From contig NC_052507.1 in NCBI RefSeq assembly GCF_014356525.2, forward strand, positions 42,885,295 through 42,949,294: DNA of 64,000 nt. The letters are read 5' to 3'. The notes beneath the pieces were generated by a model, which had not been told where the DNA came from, ran no database searches, and was given only the letters and a program-made list of their open reading frames with translations. A program made the translations under genes and the position numbers. Source of the stretch: Nilaparvata lugens. Its lineage: Eukaryota > Arthropoda > Insecta > Hemiptera > Delphacidae. Below, piece by piece: positions 1-11,426 of the stretch (position 1 is its first letter; the number at the start of each line of letters is the position of its first letter).

Positions 1-105
1 ACGATATTTGCGCAAACTTGGCTCAAAGCCAGGTTTACGCAAATCTGGCTGTGAGCCAAGTTTGCTCAAACCTCTGTTCATACGACACCAACTTTAGCAC
101 AAACC
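1..105. repeat. Truncated copy of a short TIR repeat family
   Basis: The window opens inside a repeat containing ACGATATTTGCGCAAAC and several CAAACCTGG-like words in both orientations. The same words recur in reverse at 1657-1733, where the full terminus is visible. The left end lies outside the window. No coding potential. Confidence 0.45.
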
Positions 106-190
106 TGTATTATAAACTAATCCATAAATAAATTCTATAGATTCTAGTCTTTGAAGTGTTTATACACTTGAGATGAATAGTAACTCGAGC

Positions 191-429
191 CTCCTCCTCC
201 TCCTCCTCCTCCTCCTCCTCCTCCTCCTCCTCCTCCTCCACCTCCTACTCTTCCTCCTCCTCCTCCTTCTCTTCCCCCTCCTCCTCCACCTACTCCTCCA
301 CCTCCACCTACTCATCCATCACCTCCTCATCCTCTCCTCCTCCACTTACTTCTCCACCTCCTTACACCACTCCTCCACCAGAACCTACTCTTCCGATTCC
401 TCCTCCTTCCTCTTCTCCACCTTCTCCTC

Positions 430-462
<33 letters not shown>
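191..462. repeat. CTC/TCC microsatellite followed by (AAT)n
   Basis: Positions 191-240 are nearly pure CTC triplets. They decay into imperfect CCT/CTC/CAC triplets to about 430, then a pure AAT run follows to 462. An open frame through it would be a leucine/histidine low-complexity peptide, which I take as a by-product of the repeat. Confidence 0.9.
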
Positions 463-463
<1 letters not shown>

Positions 464-576
464 TGAATACTGCTTAGCAAGTGAAGAGTGAATAACTATA
501 TTTATAATATTACTATAGAGTAAATAATAAGATAATTATTATCCATTAAAAATATCCCTTGTTTTTGAGTATTTTA

Positions 577-707
577 ACTTTCCTTGCCCTATTACCATAG
601 GTAAGGAAAGTATTGCTTTCCGAAAAAAATTAAGGTACCCCAATTTCTAAATTTCTATACGTTTCAAGGTCCCCTGAGTCCAAAAAAGTGGTTTTTGGGT
701 ATTGGTC

Positions 708-790
<83 letters not shown>

Positions 791-1460
791 GTGTGTGTGT
801 GTGTGTGTGTGTATGAGTGTATGTGCAACTGTGTACACGATATCTCATCTCCCAATCAACGGAATGACTTGAAATTTGAAACGTCAGGTCCTTACAATAT
901 AAGGATCCGACACGAACAATTTCGATCAAATGCGATTCAATATGGCGGCAAAAATGACGAAAATGTCAAAAAAAGGGTTTTTCGCGATTCTCTCGAAAAC
1001 GGCTCCAACGATTTTGATTGAAGTTATACCTAAAATAGTCATCGATAAGCTCTATCAACTGCCACAAGTCCCATATCTGTAAAAATTTCAGAAGTTCCGC
1101 CCCATCTATGCAAAGTTTGATTTCAGATTCTCAATTTAAACAAAAAATTCCGAATGGAAAAGATTGAGCATGGGAATCTCTACAATTAATGATCAGTAAC
1201 ATTTTCACCTAAAATCAAAAATAAGCTCGAAACTCGAGAAAATGTGATTATCCAATTGCAAACTGTTGGCAACTGTTGATTCTATTAAATGATTCACTAT
1301 GAAGAGATAGCAGACCTCGTGTGTCTCCAGCGTTATTGCCCTGTCACCAGCTGGCTCAAATCTTTGAATAGTAGACTTGAGATGCGCGGGAACACTAGCG
1401 TCAGGTGATCAATTTTCATAACGGCAAGGAAAGTTGTGTGAGTGCGCCACACCAGATTTT
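577..1460 (+). repeat. Dispersed (GT)n-carrying repeat, copy 1
   Basis: Begins with a hairpin-forming word, ACTTTCCTTGCC near 577 and GGTAAGGAAAGT about 12 bp later. GGCAAGGAAAGT recurs at 1423-1434 near the far end. After a conserved lead of about 130 bp comes (GT)n, then a conserved body containing TCTCGAAAACGGCTC. A second copy starts at 9520 with the same lead, the same (GT)n position and the same body. Homology with that copy continues past 1434 through a GTTGTGTGAGTG word, so the true right end is a little beyond the terminal-like motif. Non-coding. Confidence 0.7.
712..812. repeat. (GT)n microsatellite inside the dispersed repeat
   Basis: About 100 bp of GT with two single-base phase breaks (TGG near 753, TTG near 789). 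Repetitive peptides in all frames here are artefacts. Confidence 0.95.
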
Positions 1461-1656
1461 TGAGAATTGACCTCGCACACATTTAATTTGAGGGTGCTGA
1501 ATCCGAATCCGAAATCGCGAATTCTCTAGCTTCATTTTGAAGCCTAGGTTTTGATGGATAGATGGGACATAATCGTTTCCTAGAAAAACGCAAACCTGGC
1601 TGAGATTGATCGATGAAAGCACAAACCTTCAAACCTCAGAAATTAACAACGATTTC

Positions 1657-1733
1657 CCGTCTACACGACGCAAGCTTAGCGCATACCTGGCAGGTTTGTG
1701 CTAATATCGTTGTCGTGTAGACCGGGCATTAGA
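1657..1733. repeat. Small inverted-repeat element
   Basis: CCCGTCTACACGAC at the left and GTCGTGTAGACCGGG at the right are inverted copies around a core of about 45 bp carrying CCTGGCAGGTTTGTGC. This looks like a very short MITE or the joined ends of one. The window's first bases belong to the same family. Confidence 0.55.
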
Positions 1734-1735
1734 AT

Positions 1736-2005
1736 AATATATTTTGAAAGTTACAGTCAGCGTATATTTAGAGTCAGCGTTATTAAGAGTATCTCTTTTC
1801 TATTATCTTATCTGTATTGTACTGTCAAATAGGCTGTAAATCAGGTGGAGGTTAAGGAGAGGAATTCACCAAAAATGAGAGTCAATCATTTAAATATTTT
1901 TGGCATGATAAATAATCAATATCATGATATGATAATATCGTATCACAATGAGATAATCATGATAATATGGCATTATGAACTGTAAATACATCTAATCATG
2001 ATAAT
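1736..2005. other. Unassigned AT-rich DNA
   Basis: Between 1906 and 1995 there are several ATCATGATA-like words in both orientations, so the stretch can form weak hairpins. I see no gene or recognisable element. Confidence 0.4.
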
Positions 2006-2587
2006 GGTTGAGTTCAAAGTCACTGATCGGTGAGTGAACGATGAGACTGGTGAGTGAACGTGGCTCTGAACGAAGTACTGTTTGATCGTTGAACGATGCA
2101 TAGACTCACATGCAGCGCTAGTTTATTTAGAATTGAAATCGGCCATTGAGGGGACAGTCTGGAAGATTATTACATACTAAAGATCTTGAAGATTTTTGTG
2201 ATCTATAATATTACAAAAAAATATATTATATAATATCTCGCGCCAAAATACCTCAATGGAACCTTCAATTTCAAGTAAGAGTTAGCATTGGGAAGGCATA
2301 GGCATTGTGCGTTCATACCTCCTCTTCAAGGTCTTTGGTCTAACTGATGAGGAAAAAATAGGTCATATCCGGTTCGTTCACTGATCAGTTAATCGTACTT
2401 TCCACCAATGGAAAAGAATGGTTGAGTTCAAAGCCACTGATCAATTCCATCGGGTTTTTTTACATTCAGTAAAAAACGTGATCACAGATTAGTGATCAAA
2501 GATGAACCACAGAATGTGTAACAATTTCCATTGTTCCAATTGTGAATGATGAGGATTTTGTGAATTATCATGAGAAGTTAGCCTGTT

Positions 2588-2791
2588 ATGAAAATGGATT
2601 TTGCTGTTTTGCTTTTCTGCATTGTATTGTGTCGACTGTGTAAGTGTGTGCGTAGAAGTTGTAGTACTAAGAAAAACAACGATTTTCCTGGAGCATCAGT
2701 GCTGGTTCATGACCTCTCTTGCTGTCACTTGGTTGGAGAATGTATCTTAAATTGTAGTTGTACTGTTCCTTTCTATTGGCAGAAATTGTGA
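2588..2791 (+). CDS. Small cysteine-rich ORF with a signal-like N terminus (doubtful)
   Basis: A 67-codon ATG frame inside the inverted-repeat element. Residues 4-14 are strongly hydrophobic after a basic start, as in a secretion signal. The remainder has many cysteines, including CC and CSC. An AATAAA follows about 12 bp after the stop. I recognise no family, and cysteines alone are weak evidence in a short random frame. It has no visible intron signals or promoter. It could be a chance ORF or a captured secreted-peptide exon. Treat as hypothetical. Confidence 0.15.
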   Translation: MKMDFAVLLFCIVLCRLCKCVRRSCSTKKNNDFPGASVLVHDLSCCHLVGECILNCSCTVPFYWQKL

Positions 2792-2819
2792 TGAATATTT
2801 TCAATAAAATGGTAACAGC

Positions 2820-4410
2820 CAATCACAGTTAACGTTGGTTAGGTCTATCTAGTATCGACGATCACACAGCTCCTAGACCAGGCAAGTGTACCATGGGATT
2901 CACTCAGCGTCTGTACTCTGTCATTAGCAGTACAAAATGTAGTCACAGAACTTTGTGTTTATCATGGCTTTTATGCCAGCTTTAGGCTTTTTAGTATTTG
3001 GTTCTGGAACCTTTTGTTCCAGTAGCATTTTTTTAGTTTTTTCCGCCTCAGTAGTTGCTTTAATTGGGAAGAGAGGAAATCAAATTGCCACCTCACAATG
3101 GAGATTTTCCTCCTATAACCGCTATTAAAGGTACGTCATAGATTATAATATAATTAAGGAAATGATTATTGATGAAAGCTTCCATCAGAGTGTTAAATTT
3201 GTTGTGATAGATACATTTGAGTGTAATATGTAGAAATGTAGAGAACCTATTAGAAGAAATTATTCTTGAAAAGGAAGCTATTAACCTAAATTTCAATTAC
3301 TGTTGTTTAATTCCAAATTGACTGATGTTTATAGTATATTATTATGAGTTCTATCAGTATTTTGTGTTATAGATTTCATTTGTTTGTTGATTCTAATGAA
3401 AAGCTTTCTTGATTCTCAAGGAAACACCTGTCATGTAATTTTTTTTTTTTAATTACACTATATATGTAATTTATGTAAGAGAACTGACTAAACTAACAAC
3501 AATACTCGAAAGACCTTATTATGAAGTAATTCAATCAATTTGTGAATTATGTAGGCCTATTATTGAATACTTTGTACTCATCGCTTTGTGTATAGGGCAT
3601 GACCCTGATTACAAGTAAATTCTTTTCTATTAAATCAAGATATTGAAGTAGGTAATGTCTATTTGTGTTTTGAAGTAATGAGTGTTGATTTGAGTTTTAT
3701 ATAGCCTGAAGTAGGTTAACTTTATGATATAACTGAAGTTGAGTTAATTTGTATTATCCTAGTTTATTTTTTTATTCTAACAGCGGTCAAAGTATGAGTT
3801 CAACAAAGTATGGGATCAATGTACGAGTCCATTAATTTACGGGTTCATGAACGTGTGTCTCTAAGCCGCTGAGATGCCTCTAAGTCGATAGCAGTCCTAG
3901 AAGCTTGGGGTATGCTGACTCCTGATAGTAGAGCTCAATCACCGAGCCTAAATTTGAGTTGAAGAAACAGCTTTGAGGTAACAACCTTTTTTTCCAAAAT
4001 TAAACGAACGTCCCAGGAACTCCGGATGTGATAGAATGAGTTTTAGTAATTATAGAATTTCGAAAAGGGAGGGGTGTAAAACGTGAGGAATTAGACTTTT
4101 TGTTAAATCGTAGTTTTGAGATATTATTGGGGATTGATAGTTTACAAATTTTATTAATTTGGTTTGATTAATAGATTTTCGGTTGCATCTTTACATTGAA
4201 ATGTGAGGCCATATTTTCTCTGTGAGGATCCAGCTGGGAATTTCAGTTTTCTTCAATTTATATTCTATAATCTACTAAACTACTAAATGTTGAATTAGTA
4301 TATGAAATGTTTAAAGGTCCCTTATTGATAAATTAATGTTTTAAAATAATTTTGGTCTTAAAGTTGTAAAGGATCAAATGAAGTTTCAAGGACCCTAACC
4401 TTTTCTAAAG
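2820..4410. other. Interior of the inverted-repeat element, no gene seen
   Basis: AT-rich sequence with scattered stops in all frames and no RT, transposase or host-gene motif. A GTTGCATC/GGATC-containing patch around 4180-4230 was not assignable. Confidence 0.4.
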
Positions 4411-4684
4411 GACCATATCCGGTTCGGTCACTGATCAGTTAATCGTACTTTTCCACCGATGGAAAAGAACGTAAATAGAGTAGCTGAACGTAAACATACA
4501 TGGCTGAATATGAGGTTGTTTACAAATGATGGACTCCATTATAATGTATTTGGGAGCAGAGAAATGCATGATTACATAAATTCAATAACATTTAAAATAT
4601 TTTACAAAGCATTTAAAACTACTCCAATCACCTGATGGTTCTCCATTTTAATAAAATGTTAATGGATTACAATGAAATGGGTAA

Positions 4685-5320
4685 AGTTATAGTTTTGTTT
4701 ACAAAATATGATCAACAAAGGAAACATCTGTCAGTTTGACTAATGAGCAACCGTTCAGCCACAGAATATACACAAAATGGAAGTTATCAATCTAACCAAG
4801 ATTTGAGTGCACCAAGACCACGACACATGACTGCATCATCTTATTAGAAATTGAAACTACTGCTGTATTACAATGATACACTTCCTTTCAAGATGGCGGA
4901 TTATGGCGTCAAGTTACTAGCCGACTTTCCAATCTGAGGTTCATCAGTGATCACTAATCTGTGATCAGGTTTTTTACTGAACGTGAAAAAAAACCCAATG
5001 GAATCGATCAGTGGCTTTGAACTCAACCAATGAAATAGGTTGAGTTCTAGTTTTGTTAATATGATCAACAGGGGAAACATCTGTCAGTCATGACTCATGT
5101 GCAACCGTTCAGCCACAGAATACACACAAAATGGAAGTTATCAATCTAACCAAGATTTGAGTGCACCAAGACCACGACACATGACTTCATCATCTTGTTG
5201 AGAATTAAAACTACTGCTGTATTACAAAGCTACACTTTCAAGACGGCGGATTATGGCGTCAAGATATTAGCCGACTTTCCATTCTGTGGTTCATCTGTGA
5301 TCAGGTTTTTTACTTAAACA
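4685..5320. repeat. Tandem duplication, unit about 280-350 bp
   Basis: Sequence from about 4685 to 4990 (GCAACCGTTCAGCCACAGAA ... GCCGACTTTCC) is repeated at 5044-5320 with small indels. The second unit lacks part of the GATCACTAATCTGTGATC end found in the first. The junction lies just beyond the right arm of the inverted-repeat element, so the duplication probably involved that arm. Confidence 0.75.
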
Positions 5321-6421
5321 TTAACTATATACATTCTGATGACTACAAAGCTTTATTTGTAATCTTTGTTGTGTTGGTCATACTCATTCAAAACGAGTAT
5401 ACTAGTGAGCTCCTCTGGCTCTAGAACTCGCTCAAATGTCGCTTTAGGAAAGCTTTTCAATCAAAAGTAGTGATGGAAAGTGGAAAGGAATTGAGGAATA
5501 GTTGAAGTTGATTGATTAGTTAATTGAATTATCAATGCGATTCTTCATCCAGCAGACCAGCAGACAGCTGATTTGTGCTTTGTTATGATAAATAACTATA
5601 AATATCTTTTTAGGCAATGTTATCCTGTTATATCTTCGAAAAGAACGGAGTGAGTCAATTTTGTTGCCCAATGAACTAGATCTGTATAGTGCATCATTGT
5701 GTTGATAATTTTATTGGAAGTCGATTGATTGATGAAATCAGAAGTATCATCGGACAAATGAACAAACCCACAAACGGACGACTCGAGCTTCCAGTTTTCA
5801 GTAAGTACTCGCTACGATCGTTCAACTATCGTCGAACAAGCAGACAAACCCACAAACGGACAATTACTTGAGCATAATAGTCATCAGTAGGAGCTTGCCA
5901 AGCTCGTTTACAAATTATGATAGAAAATGGAGAAACCTAACCTAATGATCTTTCCTACACAGGAAAGAAGATACTGACGTGATACAAACACTGTATGGAG
6001 GCTTTCCAAGTATGAGAAGAGGCGAAAAATAGATAAGGATGTTTACTGCAAGCTGTTTGGGGCGAGAGCATGGCGAAGGAAGTGAGACGAAGGCTCTTCA
6101 TCATGCTGAGTTATGGTCTGGTCCTCTTTCCAAAAAGAAGAGGCAAACGTATTCATCAACCTCGCCTCCTTCCCTCTATCTACTAGCTGGTCAAACCTTC
6201 CCCTAACCTTCAAATGCAACCTGCTGCCTAGTTTACTACATTTTCCAGGTACATAAACATTGAGAAAGCATTCTGCAACCATATGCAGGGGTGCCCATTG
6301 GTGAGGGGGCGATGACGCAAACTGCGTACATGAAATTCTTGGGGGATTGTGCTTGAAATCAAATCTCAAGATTTGAGAAAGTGTAAAAATTATTCAAATG
6401 ACTATACTGTCAGCCTTTTTT
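5321..6421. other. Unassigned stretch
   Basis: The word CAAACCCACAAACGGAC occurs twice (about 5765 and 5845). Otherwise there are only short frames without recognisable motifs. No gene is supported. Confidence 0.4.
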
Positions 6422-6841
6422 GAATAATTACGAAAATCCCAATTCAATGATGTATATGACCCCGAAGACTTCAAAGACAACAGAGTTAACAGCTAGATGT
6501 AAATTCGATGAACGCTACTATCCAAAAATTATTGGCCAGCCCGGGAATTGAACCCGATACCTCTTAATTGCTATAGTGAGGTCCACGTTAAAATGACAGT
6601 GGATAAAGATAGGAGAATAGTGATGCCGATTCTCTGCTTTAATTAATTATATTTCTACACTGTCAAAAACATACTTGGCATCGTTGTGGACCTAGAAAAG
6701 GATAGTTCCACCGGCTTTGTCGAATGATAGACAAGGATAGCAAAACCAAAGTTGATCAAATACTGTCATTATAACGTGGATCTCACTATAGGCAGGAATC
6801 CTTATCCTTACATCAAACCGACAATCTCTGGATAGCAGCGC
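6422..6841 (-). mobile_element. tRNA-derived SINE-like copy (antisense), split by a MITE
   Basis: Read on the minus strand this is the same sequence as 6927-7160. It carries a T-arm-like word (6542-6556, CGGGTTCAATTCCCG in reverse) with a 4-bp stem and 7-base loop. The copy is interrupted at 6572-6790 by a TA-flanked MITE; removing that insert restores colinearity with the sister copy across the tRNA-like head. The body after the T arm contains a GATGAGC/ATCGAATTT-like region and ends near GAATAATTACG. Confidence 0.6.
6574..6788. mobile_element. 215-bp MITE with TA target duplication (mariner-like)
   Basis: TIRs TAGTGAGGTCCACGTTA and TAACGTGGATCTCACTA, extending with few mismatches to about 30 bp. 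TA dinucleotides at 6572-6573 and 6789-6790 flank it. Removing the element plus one TA rejoins the interrupted SINE. A TA target site is typical of Tc1/mariner-type transposition. No transposase, so non-autonomous. Confidence 0.8.
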
Positions 6842-6926
6842 TCATTTGAATAGGAAGCTATAGCGGCCAGCCAGTCTACTGATGGAAATAAATTAATATT
6901 AATTGATCAATATTAGTAGACAATGA

Positions 6927-7160
6927 AGCACTACTATCCAGAGATTGTTAGTTTGCTGTAAGGGTAAGCATTCCTGACTAGCAATGTGGATGTAACAGGT
7001 TCAATTCCCGGGCTGGCAAATCATTTTTGGATAGTATAATAGTAGTGCTCATCGAATATCCATCTAGCTGTTCACCCTGTTGTCAATATTTGCAGTAGCA
7101 GAAGTCTTCGGGGTGATTTACAGCATCCAACTGGGATTTTCGTTTAAATAATAATTATTC
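6927..7160 (+). mobile_element. tRNA-derived SINE-like copy (sense)
   Basis: A tRNA-like head occupies about 6950-7015: a degenerate D-arm/A-box word (TTTGCTGTAAGGGTAAGCA), an anticodon-arm-like GACTAGCAATG, and a good B-box/T-arm, GGTTCAATTCCCG at 6998-7010. A non-tRNA body of about 145 bp follows. The same unit is inverted at 6422-6841. Pol III promoters of this type are established for tRNA-SINEs; membership here is by motif only. Confidence 0.6.
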
Positions 7161-7670
7161 ATCAATTGGCATTCGAACAAATAAATTTTCTAATTTATTT
7201 CCATCTGTAACTTTTTTTGTTATGGAGGGAGTAAGAGCTGAGAATTTTTCTCAAAATAGCGAGTAGGGGGGGGGGGTGAGTCAATTGACTTGGAAGAGCA
7301 CCATGCCTGTTTTATGGGCTTTGTGAAAACGGGAGGATAATAATTCATATCATACATTGAAACTGATCATATTGACGGGTTTACAAGATTCAAGTGGAAA
7401 ATCGAGGCTCCAATTATTACCATTTATGAAGTGCAGGAATTCACAGTGGAATAACAAAGATAAAAATTTATTGGCGTTAGGTTAAGAAAGCGGGAAGAAC
7501 ATATTATGTAAATTCCGGCTCCGTGAACTTGTGGTGCACAAGCCCGAAAAAATTTGAAAAAAATTGACAATAAACTACGAATTTTGTGTCGGCAGAATAT
7601 CCAAAAATTAAATTTTGTACAAGCACCGTTTTTTAAATTCCTGTGATTGAGGCCCTTGAGCGGCTTATAG
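7161..7670. other. Unassigned stretch with a G run
   Basis: Contains a homopolymer G run near 7266-7275. Otherwise no recognisable element or gene. Confidence 0.4.
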
Positions 7671-7718
7671 ACGAGGAGAGTAGAGACCGCAAGTGACTGG
7701 CGGCCAGTGATTTTTGTT

Positions 7719-7819
7719 ACGTCACTTTTTATCAATTTCCATTTCCCAAAAATTACACAGCTCTATACTATCCTTGTTCTGAGACATCTATCTGAATGGA
7801 AATTGATAAAAAGTGACGT
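7719..7819. repeat. Perfect 23-bp inverted repeat
   Basis: Arm 7719-7741 (ACGTCACTTTTTATCAATTT then CCA) is exactly inverted at 7797-7819, with a 55-bp loop. Weaker similarity continues outward (GTAGAGACC against GAGTCTTCTC inverted), suggesting a decayed foldback MITE. Confidence 0.65.
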
Positions 7820-8102
7820 GATGGAAACCAGTATTGAGTCTTCTCACTAATCTCTCTTTCTAAACCGCTTCACAGCCTATGGAGCGCTCAGGTACGGATG
7901 AATACATTCTAGCGTATTGTGGCGAAAATATTGCAAGCACATGAGCACTGATACTAAAACGCATAACTGTTTGAGGTGTTTGTTCATTTGAAATATTATT
8001 CTAAATTCAAAATTGTCGTAAAGAGTTGAAACGCTGATATTCAATTCCTTTGAAAATGACAAAAATATCCATACATATGAATAAAAAACTTTGAAAAATG
8101 AT

Positions 8103-8490
8103 GATAATTGACCGAGCACAGTAAGGTCTGAGATTCAAGTCGACGGTATGGCATTTCTCTTAATGTTAAAATGTTTAAATGTTCAAATGTTTAAATGTTT
8201 TAATGTTTAATGTTAAATGTTTAAATGTTTAAATGTTTAAATGTTTAATGTTTAAATGTTTAATGTTTAAATGTTTAAATTTTAAATGTTTAAATGTTAA
8301 ATGTTTAAATGTTTAAATGTTTAATGTTTAAATTTTAAATGTTTAAATGTTTAAATGTTTAAATGTTTAAATGTTTAATGTTTAATGTTTAAATGTTTAA
8401 ATGTTTAAATGTTTAAATGTTTAATGTTTAATGTTTAAATGTTTAAATGTTTAATGTTTAAATGTTTAAATGTTTAAATGTTTTAATGTA
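8103..8490. repeat. ATGTTTAA minisatellite in a GACCGAGC-type repeat
   Basis: A lead GACCGAGCACAGTAAGGTC (8110-8128) resembles GACCGAACGTAGTGAGGTC near 27051. From about 8165 to 8485 follows an array of 8-bp ATGTTTAA units mixed with 7-bp (ATGTTTA) and 6-bp forms. There is some higher-order periodicity: the block AATGTTTAAATTTTAAATG recurs. It has no conserved spacers, so it is not a CRISPR array. Confidence 0.9.
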
Positions 8491-9421
8491 AGCATGATCT
8501 GATCAAATAAATAGTGTGTCAGTGTATCAGTGTGGATGTGCTTATGATTTGGGACGTCGTTATAACTGCGTGAGGTCTACTGTTCACAGAACTACCAGTA
8601 TTCATATAAAGATATAACTCACAAGATTTCAATTGATTATTTTCTAATGGAAGACCGGACTACTCTCACACTTGAGGAAAATATTTGAAATTCGGAATGC
8701 TATTCCATTCTCACCTTGACTGTCATGATAAAATAAGTGAGATAAATGAGATGGAGTTATGTGAATAGTAAAATGGATTCCAACTCAATGATCAGGAGGT
8801 GCAAAGTCATAACCCATTAATTGAAAAAGGTAACAACGGATCGTGAGTGAGAAGCATCATTGGCAGTCTATTCCAAAGATGTTCCAACATTGTAATCTGT
8901 ATAAAATTTATGTTAATTCAAGTGATAAAACGTGGCTCACCTGAAGAAGGAAATTCCATGTTTGAAGACAATGGATTCGCATTGAATGGGGAGGTAATTA
9001 TGTTGGAGGGGAGAAAGGGGTTGGCGAATTTAATATCCATTTTCTATTGGCGAGTGGCCAAGTCATAACCGCCTCATGGCCGATTAGACTTGGATACTTC
9101 CCATCGATAAATAAATAGACCAGCCCGAGCTCGAGCACTTACTCCCGTTCAATTTGGCTACAAGCTTGCCAAAAGTATGCAAAGGGTGGATGTTGAAGAG
9201 ATTAAAATTTCTGCTGTGTTGTCTCTGAAGAGGATTTTTAAAGTTCTTGGAGAATTTTATAGCCATTCCCTAGGTAAAATCGCAACGTTGCCAAATAGCA
9301 CAAGTTCAAGTTGCATTGATATGAGTTAGTAATAGCATGCATCATTATTGTTAATATCGAAGGACCGAGCTTTGCTCTGGAGTGTAAAAGCATAGAAAAT
9401 TTGTACCAAAGTTTGAATTTA
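8491..9421. other. Unassigned stretch
   Basis: Short frames only. A word AACTGCGTGAGGTCTACTG near 8573 recurs inverted near 20210 and in part near 35625, so this is repeat-derived. Near 9363 a GACCGAGCTTTGCTCTGG word matches the end of the GACCGAGC-type repeat family. Confidence 0.4.
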
Positions 9422-9515
9422 TAGATTATATATTTATTTATTCAGTCCTTCAATATTATTTTTACAGTTATATGAGGAGGCACAACAGGCTTATGCCCAA
9501 AACTGTCCCTTTTTA
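9422..9515 (-). mobile_element. Antisense 3' tail of a LINE
   Basis: On the minus strand it reads GTTTTGGGCATAAGCCTGTTG, then AATAAATAAAT. A related tail, also antisense, is at 27352-27445. The tail end is A-rich as expected for a LINE 3' end. No coding part retained. Confidence 0.45.
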
Positions 9516-9648
9516 CTTTCCTTGCCCTATTACCATAGGTAACGAAAGTATTGCCTTCAAAAAAATTAAGGTACCCTAATTTCAAGTTTTCTATACTTTC
9601 TATACTTTTCAAGGTCCCCTGAGTCCAAAAACATGATTTTTGGGTGTT

Positions 9649-9767
<119 letters not shown>

Positions 9768-9808
9768 CTCTCAGTGTCTGTGTTCACTCCATTCCTAATC
9801 AACCGATT

Positions 9809-9933
9809 AAGATAAGATAAGAATGTTTATTTCGCCAAAATTACATAGTTACAAAACATGAATAATACATACAAAATGCATAATAAAAATGTAAATTATA
9901 ATAGGTCTAAATGATTTGGCACAGCCAGCAAAA
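9809..9933 (-). mobile_element. Short antisense LINE 3' tail
   Basis: On the minus strand it ends in a (TTATC)n tail after AATAAACATTC. It is absent at the matching point of the other repeat copy. The flanks share ATT, the most target duplication I can see. Confidence 0.55.
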
Positions 9934-10146
9934 TTGACTTGAAATTTTAAACTTAAGGTCCTTATACCATCAGGATTCGACAATAAAAAATTCAATAAAA
10001 TTGAATTCAAGGTGGCGGAAAAAATGGCGGATAATTACTAAAAAACCATGTTTTTCACGGTTTTCTCGAAAACGGCTCTAACGATTTTCTCCAAATTTAT
10101 ACCATGGATAGTCATTCATAAGTTCTATCAACTGACATGAGTTTCT

Positions 10147-11074
<928 letters not shown>

Positions 11075-11426
11075 TTTCTGGAAAAATTGCAGGACCTATC
11101 CTTGAGAAAAATGGCGGATAATCACTAAAAAACCATGTTTTTCACGGTTTTCTCGAAAACAGATCTAACGATTTTCTTTAAATCTATACCATGGATAGCT
11201 ATTTATAAGCTCTATCAACTGACATGAGTCTCAATTCTGGGAAAATTGCAGGAGCTCCGTAATATTCTTGAGATAAATAGCGGATAATTACTAAAAAACA
11301 TGTTTTTCACGATTTTCTCAAAAATGACTTGACCGATTTTTTTCAACTTCATACCCTGTATAGTTATTCATCAGCTCTATCAACTGGCATGAGTCTCGTT
11401 TCTGGGAAACTAATGAGGGGCCCACC

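Larger units (their letters stand above)
2421..5029. mobile_element. Candidate 2.6-kb element with about 97-bp terminal inverted repeats
   Basis: The left arm (2421-2517) starts GGTTGAGTTCAAAGCCACTG. The right arm (about 4931-5029) ends in its reverse complement. By eye the arms agree at roughly 85-90%, including GATCACAGATTAGTGATCA. A further one-sided copy of the terminal word is at about 2006, and a CATATCCGGTTCG word occurs both outside the left arm (about 2370) and inside (about 4412). So this may be two or more MITEs of one family facing each other rather than one transposon. No transposase is visible between the arms. No clear target duplication. Confidence 0.5.

Noticed and set aside
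173..466. 97-codon leucine/histidine-rich frame
   Set aside because: It is a translation of CTC/CAC/AAT triplet repeats; no conserved sequence outside the repeat.
630..1021. Several overlapping frames of TH or CV repeats (also at 9442-9815, 10683-10919 and 46785-47021)
   Set aside because: Both strands and all phases of a (GT)n tract are open by composition; not genes.
6542..7010. Functional tRNA genes from the GGTTCAATTCCCG words
   Set aside because: No proper acceptor stem or cloverleaf, and the words occur in inverted repeat copies; a tRNA-derived SINE fits better.
8165..8485. Regular short repeats as a CRISPR array
   Set aside because: Units are contiguous 6-8 bp without spacers; a minisatellite in a eukaryotic genome.
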